Source of the DNA: an uncultured Clostridia bacterium
Lineage (GTDB): Bacteria > Bacillota > Clostridia > TANB77 > CAG-508
Direction: 5' to 3'
NCBI GenBank assembly: GCA_946410665.1
Contig: CAMKBC010000006.1
Coordinates: forward strand, 1-37,876
DNA: 37,876 bases
Shown here piece after piece: positions 31,638 through 37,876 of the stretch. The translations under genes were made by a program, and so were the position numbers. Every line of letters begins with the position of its first letter. Position 1 is the stretch's first letter. The notes beneath the pieces were generated by a model. That model had not been told where the DNA came from and did no database searches. It saw nothing but the letters and a program-made list of their open reading frames with translations.

Positions 31638-34142
31638 TTATTTGCTTTCAGAATCCTCATTAGCAACATTTTCTTCTTCGTCTGGAGATATTGTTTCAAT
31701 ACTTACAATCTTTCCTCCATCGTTTGTTCTCATTAATGTTACACCTTGAGTATTTCTTCCTAATACAGAAACATCTTTTGCTGGAATTCTAATTACTGTT
31801 CCATTGTCTGTAATCATCATTACATCATATCTGTCGTCGCAGATTCTAATTCCAACGATTTCACCAGTTTTAGGAGTAATCTTATATGTGATAACACCCT
31901 TTCCACCTCTTGTTTGTACTCTGTATTCTTCAAGCTCTGTTCTCTTTCCAAATCCGTTTTCTGTTATTGATAATAATGTTCCGTTCTTTCTATCAAAGAT
32001 CTTTTCCATACCAATAACATAATCGTCTGAATCAAGTCTAATTCCAATAACACCTTGTGCTGTTCTTCCTACTGGACGAACGTCTTGTTCACTAAATGTT
32101 ATACAGATACCTTTTCTTGTAACAAGTACTACATCATTATTTCCATCTGTTAATCTAACATCGATTAATTCGTCGTTTTCTTCTTTTAAGTTGATTGCTA
32201 TTAATCCTGTCTTCTTGCCAGAGTCATATTCTTTTAATGGTGTTTTCTTGATTAAACCAGAACGTGTTGCCATTAATAAGAATTCACTGTCTTCAAATGA
32301 TTTTAATGGAATAACTGCTGTAATTTTTTCACCTGGTTCTAATGCTAATAAGTTAACAATAGCTGTTCCTTTAGCTGTTCTTCCACCTTCAGGAATATCA
32401 AATCCTCTTAATCTGTACATCTTACCTTTATTACTAAAGAATAAAATTGTATCATGTGTTGAAGCTTTGAATATTTGTTTTACAAAGTCTTCTTCACGAG
32501 TTGTTAATCCTGCAATTCCTTTTCCACCACGTTTTTGGCTTCTATATGTATCAAGAGGAACTCTCTTAATATATCCAAAGTGTGTTAAAGAAATGATTGT
32601 TTCTTCGTCTTTGATTAGATCTTCTTCTTCGAATTCGCCTTGAGCTCTTACGATTTTTGTTAATCTATCATCACCGAATTTTTCAATTGTTTCTAATGAT
32701 TCTTCTTTGATTAAGTTATAAACAAGTTTTTCATCAGCTAAGATTGCTCTTAAGTGCTCGATTAATTCCATTAATTGTTTATATTCTTCTTCAATCTTTT
32801 CACGTTGTAATCCTGATAATCTACGTAATTGCATATCTAAGATTGCTTGTGCTTGAATATCATCAAGTCCGAATCTTTCCATTAATCTCTCTTTTGGATC
32901 ATCGTAAGATGCTCTAATAATTTTGATTACTTCATCAATATTATCAATAGCAATTCTTAAACCTTCCAAAATATGAGCTCTTGCTAAAGCTTTATCTAAG
33001 TCGAATTTTGTTCTTCTCTTAATAACTTCTCTTCTATGATCAATGTAGTAATTTAAACATTGTCTTAAAGTTAAGATTTTTGGAACATTATCAACCAAAG
33101 CAAGAATAATAACACCAAATGAGTTTTGCATTTGAGTATTCTTGTAAAGTCTGTTTAAAACAACTTGAGCATTTGCATCTCTCTTTAACTCTACAACAAC
33201 TCTAACTTTTTCTTCTCTATCTGATTCATCTCTTACTTCAGATATTCCTTCAACTTTCTTATCTTTAGCTAAATTGTTGATATCAATTATTAATTTAGCT
33301 TTGTTTACTTGGTATGGTAAAGATGTAATAACGATCTTTTGTCTGTTGCCTGCCATTTCTTCAATTTCAGCTTCAGCTCTTTGAACAATCTTTCCTTTAC
33401 CTGTTAAGTAAGCTTCTTTAATTCCATCTTTTCCTAAGATTGTAGCTCCTGTTGGGAAATCAGGTCCTTTAACAAGTTTTAATAAATCTTCGTCAGTTAT
33501 TTCAGTATCTTCTTCTCTACATTCAACCATCTTAACAACTGCGCTTAAAACTTCTTTTAAGTTGTGTGGTGGAATATTTGTAGCCATACCTACTGCAATT
33601 CCTGAAGATCCGTTTACTAATAATGCTGGGAATCTATTTGGTAGAACTGTTGGTTCTTGTCTAATACCATCAAAGTTAGGCATAAAATCAACTGTGTTCT
33701 TCTCTATATCTTGAAGCATTTGCTCTGCAATTTTAGACATTCTAGCTTCAGTGTAACGGTAAGCAGCAGCTCCATCACCATCGATAGAACCAAAGTTTCC
33801 ATGTCCATCAATTAATGGATATCTCATTGTGAAATCTTGTGCTAATCTAACCATAGCATCGTAAACAGATGCGTCACCATGTGGATGGTATCTACCTAAA
33901 ACGTCACCAACAGTAGTAGCTGATTTTCTATAAGGCTTCTCTGTTGTTAAACCATCTTCATACATTGTATAAAGAATACGTCTATGAACTGGTTTTAAAC
34001 CATCTCTTACGTCTGGTAATGCACGTTGTACTATAACGCTCATTGCATAGTCGATATATGCTGTCTTCATTTCATTAACGATTTCTCTATTAATGATCTT
34101 TCCGTCAGACCATACTTCTTCTTCTTTTTTATTGTCGCTCAT
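31638..34142 (-). CDS. gyrA: DNA gyrase subunit A
   Basis: 834 residues, AGAGGT before the ATG. The breakage-reunion domain has YAMSVIVQRALPDVRDGLKP near the N-terminus and catalytic Tyr130 in YRYTEARM. The C-terminal beta-pinwheel carries the GyrA box QKRGGKG, which distinguishes it from ParC. With GyrB it introduces negative supercoils. The quinolone-binding segment reads YHPHGDASVYDA: Ala91 lies at the position equal to E. coli Ser83 and Asp95 equals Asp87. gyrB lies on the same strand about 3.3 kb upstream, but T4SS-like genes stand between them. A promoter precedes it. Confidence 0.98.
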   Translation of the reverse strand: MSDNKKEEEVWSDGKIINREIVNEMKTAYIDYAMSVIVQRALPDVRDGLKPVHRRILYTMYEDGLTTEKPYRKSATTVGDVLGRYHPHGDASVYDAMVRLAQDFTMRYPLIDGHGNFGSIDGDGAAAYRYTEARMSKIAEQMLQDIEKNTVDFMPNFDGIRQEPTVLPNRFPALLVNGSSGIAVGMATNIPPHNLKEVLSAVVKMVECREEDTEITDEDLLKLVKGPDFPTGATILGKDGIKEAYLTGKGKIVQRAEAEIEEMAGNRQKIVITSLPYQVNKAKLIIDINNLAKDKKVEGISEVRDESDREEKVRVVVELKRDANAQVVLNRLYKNTQMQNSFGVIILALVDNVPKILTLRQCLNYYIDHRREVIKRRTKFDLDKALARAHILEGLRIAIDNIDEVIKIIRASYDDPKERLMERFGLDDIQAQAILDMQLRRLSGLQREKIEEEYKQLMELIEHLRAILADEKLVYNLIKEESLETIEKFGDDRLTKIVRAQGEFEEEDLIKDEETIISLTHFGYIKRVPLDTYRSQKRGGKGIAGLTTREEDFVKQIFKASTHDTILFFSNKGKMYRLRGFDIPEGGRTAKGTAIVNLLALEPGEKITAVIPLKSFEDSEFLLMATRSGLIKKTPLKEYDSGKKTGLIAINLKEENDELIDVRLTDGNNDVVLVTRKGICITFSEQDVRPVGRTAQGVIGIRLDSDDYVIGMEKIFDRKNGTLLSITENGFGKRTELEEYRVQTRGGKGVITYKITPKTGEIVGIRICDDRYDVMMITDNGTVIRIPAKDVSVLGRNTQGVTLMRTNDGGKIVSIETISPDEEENVANEDSESK

Positions 34143-34175
34143 AAATACCTCTTTTCTTGTATTTTACACGAAATA

Positions 34176-34204
34176 ATTATACTAAAACGGACTATAAAAT
34201 GCAA
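34176..34204 (-). promoter_or_regulatory. Promoter of gyrA
   Basis: Minus strand -35 TTGCAT (34199-34204), 17 bp, -10 TATAAT (34176-34181). Confidence 0.72.
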
Positions 34205-34262
34205 GAAAAAATATGCTTTTTTTGCTTGTTTTTTCGCTATTTTCGGGCATTTTTTACTACTA

Positions 34263-34290
34263 AAAATTATGTACTAATTTACATAATTTT
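34263..34290 (-). terminator. AT-rich inverted repeat, possible terminator of T4SS block 2
   Basis: AAAATTATGTA (34263-34273) and TACATAATTTT (34280-34290) form an 11-bp stem of almost only A-T pairs, about 40 bp after the last T4SS-like stop. It is followed on the minus strand by TTTTAGTAG, a weak tail, so termination is uncertain. Confidence 0.45.
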
Positions 34291-34330
34291 AAACACAAAA
34301 TTTTTAATGATTTTTTATTAAATTTTGACC

Positions 34331-35089
34331 TCATGCTAACTTTTTTGCAAGCTCAATTTGTTCATCAGAAACATCAAAATTTTTGTTATTATTCTTAATC
34401 AATGTGTGTAAATTTTCGATAATTCTGGTTTGTTTTATAGTATTTTCAGTTGGCATTACTTTCTTTATAGCATTTTCAATCTTTTTATACTCCTTCTCCA
34501 TCCCTGCAAAATCCCTATTCTCGAAACATTCTCTCCAATTATTATTGTACTTGTTAAGCTTTTCTAGTGAGTTTAATTGATCATTAAAACTCTCTTTAAT
34601 ATTAGCTTCAATACTGTCCATTATAGTTTTAGTTCCATTAGTTAATATTGTGGAAACTTCAGCAGTTATTTCTTTGTTTCTATTTGCATTAGTTATTGAA
34701 TTAGTTATGGCATCTCCTACATTACCTATTAAATTACCGTTTTTTAATGAATTGTATGCCTCTGTAATAGTTTTATACGCTCCCGTTATAATTCCAGATC
34801 CAGTGATATCTTTTGCCATCTCAACTGCCTTTTGTATTCCGCCTTGTAATCCATTATTAACAAGTGCATCTTTAATTCCTATTACTGCATCTTCTAAGAA
34901 ATTTGGAAGCAATGCTCTGATTCCTATATCTAATCCAGAGTTAATAGTCTTCCATAAATTTGATTGTAAAAAACTGTTTTGTTGATTTGATAAATCATTA
35001 CTTTTACTTAAACTGCTACTTATATTATTAACTAAATTATTACCTAAACCATTTGTTAAACCACTAGTAAGTATACCTGTTAAATTCAT
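34331..35089 (-). CDS. Unknown protein encoded with VirB4 (T4SS-associated)
   Basis: 252 residues from ATG 35087-35089, with GGAGGACAAC before it; the start at 35140 lies inside the VirB4 gene and is rejected. It follows VirB4 after 10 bp. The N-terminal ~60 residues are rich in Gly, Asn, Ser and Leu (LTSGLTNGLGNNLVNNISS). Then comes GLDIGIRALLPNFLEDAVIG, amphipathic helices, and a C-terminal helical bundle (NWRECFENRDFAGMEKEYKKIE, IIENLHTLIKNN). It has no clear signal peptide. Candidates are a secreted substrate, a channel accessory or a regulator of VirB4; nothing in the sequence decides. Confidence 0.65.
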   Translation of the reverse strand: MNLTGILTSGLTNGLGNNLVNNISSSLSKSNDLSNQQNSFLQSNLWKTINSGLDIGIRALLPNFLEDAVIGIKDALVNNGLQGGIQKAVEMAKDITGSGIITGAYKTITEAYNSLKNGNLIGNVGDAITNSITNANRNKEITAEVSTILTNGTKTIMDSIEANIKESFNDQLNSLEKLNKYNNNWRECFENRDFAGMEKEYKKIENAIKKVMPTENTIKQTRIIENLHTLIKNNNKNFDVSDEQIELAKKLA

Positions 35090-35099
35090 GTTGTCCTCC

Positions 35100-36836
35100 T
35101 TATTTATTAATAATATTTTTCTCATATTCTGATGAATCAATTTTAGATATTACGTGGTTCGCACCAATAAATAATAATGATTCACCTTTGTTTAATGATT
35201 TAATTTTTATTTTCTCTTTCTCATTTAAATTAATGTTTTCACTTAATACTTTTATATTTTCTTCTTCCATATTAAAGAAAGCTTTAAACTCAGAATTGTT
35301 TAATAAACTCTTTCCAAATGCACCATCTTGTAAACTAAACATGTCTGAAATATCTTGAGTAATAGCTACTGCGCTACCACCATATTTTCTGATAGTTTTA
35401 AAAATCTTATAAATAAAACTTGCCACTTCTTTATTAGAAGTAATACCTATTAATTTCCAAACTTCATCCATATAAATAATCTTATTTTCATTACGATTAC
35501 TTTTTATCTTATCCCAAAACAAATCTGTAAAAACAAACATTCCATATTTTAAATTCTCTTCTCCTAATTCATATACATCGCCTACTATTAAGTTATTATC
35601 CAATTTTATATTTGTATAATTATTAAGAAATTTAAGAGAACCTTTAACAAATGGAATAAGTTTTACTTGATATTTATAATCCAAATTTTTATATAAATCT
35701 TCAAAGATTGGCATGTCGTTTGTAGTTTTAAAGTTACCTTTTCTATATAAAGAATCATCATCAAAAGTAATGTTTTTATCTTCATATGTTTTAATTATCT
35801 TAGCTTCTAAATAACCTTTTTCATCTTCACTTAAATCGCTAAAAACAAGTTTAAAAAATGCCATCAACTTAGATATTTTAGTTTGTAAATATCCTGATTG
35901 ATCACTTTCTAAACTATCTTCTCTAATATCAAAAATATTAATATAAGTATTTGAACTTGGCCCTATTTTAATTAGTGAACCTTTTAATTCATCTACTAAA
36001 TTTCCATACTCTCTGTCTGGATCAATTACATATTGTTTGATATTCAATAAGTAATTTCTTAAAATCATTACTTTATTAAAATAAGATTTACCTGAACCAG
36101 AAGTTCCAAAAACACACATATTAGAATTTTTATATTTATCTTGATTAAACCTATCTACAAAAATTAAACTGTCGTTATTTAGATTTGTACCGTACATTAT
36201 CCCCTTTTTGTCATTTATTGTGGATAACGTAAACGGATAAGTAACTCCAATAGAGCTAGTTAAAATATTTCGTTTAGCCACATTTTTAATATCCTTATCA
36301 TTCTCAATAAAAGGAAGACTAGATTTAAAAATAGACTCTTGCCTAAAATATCCTTTTTTAGAAACCATACCACTTGATTTTAAAATACTCTCTATTGTGT
36401 TTATTTTTCTTTCTAGGACTTTTTTATCTAAATCATAGGTTAGAATATATGTATATATAAAATACATATCCTCGTTGGTAATTTGAATTTCTTTTCTAAT
36501 ATACTTTGCATCATTAATTGAAAACGAAGCTATATCACTATCTTGTCTACTCTCGCCTATCTTTTCTATATCAATAGAATTATTAGATATATTGTATGTT
36601 AATTCTTTTATTACTTTAGCTTTATCCTGCTTTTCAAAATGTATAGAAATATTAATATTTTCATCATTCTCAATAAGCTGTTTAAAAATTAATTCATTGT
36701 ATTCTCTTAAATAATCGACAACTACTAACCGCGAAAAATAAACTCCATCAACTTCAAAAGTTTTAGGATTCTTAAAATTGAAATACGATGGACTTATTAA
36801 ATCTTTTGTATTTATTCTTCCTTCTTTTATGCTTAT
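35100..36836 (-). CDS. VirB4/TraC-like ATPase, main part, apparently starting at ATA
   Basis: I translated the frame upstream of the first ATG (36467) by hand and found 123 open codons back to an ATA at 36834-36836. This reading has no ATG, GTG or TTG, and it encodes family-like sequence (ISPSYFNFKNPKTFEVDGVY, VVVDYLREYNELIFKQL, FSINDAKYIRKEIQITNED). As drawn the protein has 578 residues, with Walker A GTSGSGKS (~244-251) and Walker B IIYMDEVWK (Asp457-Glu458) of CagE/TrbE/VirB4 ATPases, then AVAITQDISDMF. The ATA overlaps the stop of the preceding ORF as ATAA, 5 nt after AAGGAGG. VirB4 powers assembly and transport in T4SS. The start or a frameshift at this junction is unresolved. Confidence 0.75.
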   Translation of the reverse strand: MSIKEGRINTKDLISPSYFNFKNPKTFEVDGVYFSRLVVVDYLREYNELIFKQLIENDENINISIHFEKQDKAKVIKELTYNISNNSIDIEKIGESRQDSDIASFSINDAKYIRKEIQITNEDMYFIYTYILTYDLDKKVLERKINTIESILKSSGMVSKKGYFRQESIFKSSLPFIENDKDIKNVAKRNILTSSIGVTYPFTLSTINDKKGIMYGTNLNNDSLIFVDRFNQDKYKNSNMCVFGTSGSGKSYFNKVMILRNYLLNIKQYVIDPDREYGNLVDELKGSLIKIGPSSNTYINIFDIREDSLESDQSGYLQTKISKLMAFFKLVFSDLSEDEKGYLEAKIIKTYEDKNITFDDDSLYRKGNFKTTNDMPIFEDLYKNLDYKYQVKLIPFVKGSLKFLNNYTNIKLDNNLIVGDVYELGEENLKYGMFVFTDLFWDKIKSNRNENKIIYMDEVWKLIGITSNKEVASFIYKIFKTIRKYGGSAVAITQDISDMFSLQDGAFGKSLLNNSEFKAFFNMEEENIKVLSENINLNEKEKIKIKSLNKGESLLFIGANHVISKIDSSEYEKNIINK

Positions 36837-37372
36837 TCTATCCTCCTTATTTTGTAGAACGAATCTATTATTTTTATAATCTCTTCTTTTGAATTAATCT
36901 CTAAACTTTTATTACCACATCGTTCTAGCAATTCTTTTATTTTGCTTATCTTTTCTTCAATTTGATTTTGTTCTGATTTTTCTTTTACTACGATATAAAA
37001 ATTTTTGTTATTAGATTTTTTTATTTGATTTAGACTTTCAATATATTCAATATAATTATTTAGTATTTTTGCACGTGAAGACTCTATATTTAAACTTTCT
37101 TCATTTTTAGATTTTATATAATTAATATTAGATGAAAGATCTTCTTTAGTACTTTGAATTATGATTTGAATATCAAAATTAATAGACTTAAAAATATTTT
37201 TATAAGAATTTAGTATTACCTCCTTTTCCATTTCTGATCTTAGAAAAAAATTAATAGGTTCTACTTTTAAAATTTTAACTCGACTATTTTCTTTAGTAAT
37301 AATTGTTCCGTTCTCTAAAATATCTTCTATACAAAACCACTCTTGTATAGAATTTATTCTTTTATTAAACAT
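36833..37372 (-). CDS. VirB4/TraC-like N-terminal part, separate ORF
   Basis: 179 residues, AAAGGAGA before the ATG. It corresponds to the N-terminal, non-ATPase part of VirB4/TraC proteins: a segment INSIQEWFCIEDILENGTI, then VEPINFFLRSEMEKEVILNSY and IDIQ-like IQIIIQSTKEDL. In many systems this region is fused to the ATPase. It stops at 36833-36835 in the sequence GAATAAG, whose ATAA overlaps the ATA from which the next ORF would begin. Its last codons include AAGGAGG, the ribosome binding site for that ORF. The two products probably act as one VirB4. It lies after a gyrB terminator without an evident promoter of its own. Confidence 0.75.
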   Translation of the reverse strand: MFNKRINSIQEWFCIEDILENGTIITKENSRVKILKVEPINFFLRSEMEKEVILNSYKNIFKSINFDIQIIIQSTKEDLSSNINYIKSKNEESLNIESSRAKILNNYIEYIESLNQIKKSNNKNFYIVVKEKSEQNQIEEKISKIKELLERCGNKSLEINSKEEIIKIIDSFYKIRRIE

Positions 37373-37412
37373 TAATCTCCTTTCTTATTTTCTCTAAATG
37401 AAACATAAAATA

Positions 37413-37446
37413 AAACTGCCTGAAAATCAATATTTTCAAGCAGTTT
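37413..37446 (-). terminator. Terminator after gyrB
   Basis: AAACTGC-TGAAAA pairs with TTTTCA-GCAGTTT with one bulged base on each side; on the minus strand it is followed by TTATTTTATG. It separates gyrB from the VirB4 genes, although read-through is possible. Confidence 0.78.
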
Positions 37447-37474
37447 CTAAACTTCATTTTGTTTAATTCTTCGA

Positions 37475-37876
37475 CTATATATCTAAGTTTTGTACATATT
37501 TAGCATTTTCTTCTATGAATTTTCTTCTTGGTTCAATTTCATCTCCCATTAAGATTGAGAATATTTCATCAGCTTTTTCAGCATCATCCATTGTAACCTT
37601 TACGAAAACTCTCTTTTCAGGATCCATTGTTGTTTCCCATAATTGTTCAGGATTCATCTCTCCTAAACCTTTGTAACGTTGAATTGAAACATTATCTTTT
37701 CCAATTTCAATCATTGTATTATCAAGTTGTTCATCTGTATAACAGTAAACATCTTTCATTCCTTTTTTAGATACTTTATATAGTGGTGGTTGTGCTAAGA
37801 ATACGTGTCCTTGTTCAATTAAAGGTCTCATATATCTAAAGAAGAATGTTAATAATAATGTTCTAATATGTGCACC
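37475..37876 (-). CDS. gyrB: DNA gyrase subunit B, C-terminal part (5' end outside window)
   Basis: The frame is open to the right edge; 133 residues are visible, beginning [19 protein letters not shown], the conserved TOPRIM/C-terminal segment. Then [15 protein letters not shown] and [19 protein letters not shown], and the C-terminus [18 protein letters not shown], are diagnostic GyrB/ParE. The [14 protein letters not shown] end is GyrB-like. The catalytic ATPase domain lies outside the window. Confidence 0.97.
   Translation of the reverse strand, partial: GAHIRTLLLTFFFRYMRPLIEQGHVFLAQPPLYKVSKKGMKDVYCYTDEQLDNTMIEIGKDNVSIQRYKGLGEMNPEQLWETTMDPEKRVFVKVTMDDAEKADEIFSILMGDEIEPRRKFIEENAKYVQNLDI

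Noticed and set aside
36221-36240. TGTGGATAA, an exact DnaA-box sequence inside VirB4, near gyrB and replication genes.
   Set aside because: There is a single copy, within coding sequence, with no cluster of boxes, no AT-rich unwinding element identified and no dnaA/dnaN; a replication origin is not supported.
26137-37372. An integrative conjugative element.
   Set aside because: No relaxase, integrase, partition gene, or flanking direct repeats were seen, and core genes lie inside the block.

Overview
The window is low-GC DNA with Gram-positive (Bacillota) features. These are strong GGAGG-type ribosome binding sites, near-consensus TTGACA-17-TATAAT promoters, tRNA genes with encoded CCA, a DnaD plus DnaC/DnaI helicase-loading pair, HU, gyrA/gyrB, ABC-F and sortase-type surface proteins. 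TGA is used as a stop, so the code is standard. The style fits a Clostridia-like, possibly uncultured gut lineage; that placement is inference.

Region by region. 1-2.1 kb: a minus-strand operon of a guanylate-kinase-like protein, an APH-family kinase and an HD phosphohydrolase (cut by the left edge). 2.1-2.3 kb: tRNA-Arg(TCT), with a promoter back to back to that operon. 2.3-6.0 kb: an unusual two-gene operon, a HipA/CtkA-like kinase with a long unknown C-terminal part plus an unknown protein carrying a possible PD-(D/E)XK motif. 6.0-8.1 kb: aquaporin and a YbhN/LPG-synthase-like membrane protein. 8.2-10.5 kb: tRNA-Arg(ACG), thiol peroxidase (GPx family) and a HerA/DUF853 ATPase. 10.6-13.5 kb: a 942-residue fusion of an NRPS-type condensation domain to an HD-GYP domain. 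13.5-16.2 kb: an ABC-F protein and a SAM methyltransferase, the latter behind a structured leader that encodes a 15-residue peptide. 16.2-18.4 kb: an IPQTG-anchored C-type-lectin surface protein and HU. 18.5-21.7 kb: two proteins of unknown function, tRNA-Lys(CTT) and dCMP deaminase. 21.8-25.7 kb: an XRE/S24-like regulator, a CBM25-like protein, a tRNA Lys-Glu-Thr cluster, a short-chain dehydrogenase and an ABC-2 transporter. 25.8-26.0 kb: a DUF1858 redox protein.

26.1-37.9 kb holds the most striking arrangement. Genes of a minimal type IV secretion (T4SS)-like apparatus lie in two blocks. Block 1 (plus strand) is a small membrane ORF, VirD4-like, VirB2-like, VirB6-like and VirB3/PrgI-like genes, and it runs directly into dnaD-dnaI. 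Block 2 (minus strand) is VirB4, split into two overlapping ORFs, plus an unknown 252-residue protein, and it sits between gyrB and gyrA. VirB3 and VirB4 normally neighbour one another, yet here they are separated by dnaD, dnaI and gyrA. No relaxase, integrase, peptidoglycan hydrolase or VirB8-like gene is visible, so the system looks like a chromosomally embedded T4SS-like machine rather than a complete conjugative element. The two VirB4 ORFs overlap by ATAA, where an ATGA overlap would be expected, and the downstream ORF has no ATG, GTG or TTG for its first 123 codons.

Promoters and terminators were read by eye from hexamers, spacing and hairpin-plus-T-run; none has been tested computationally.
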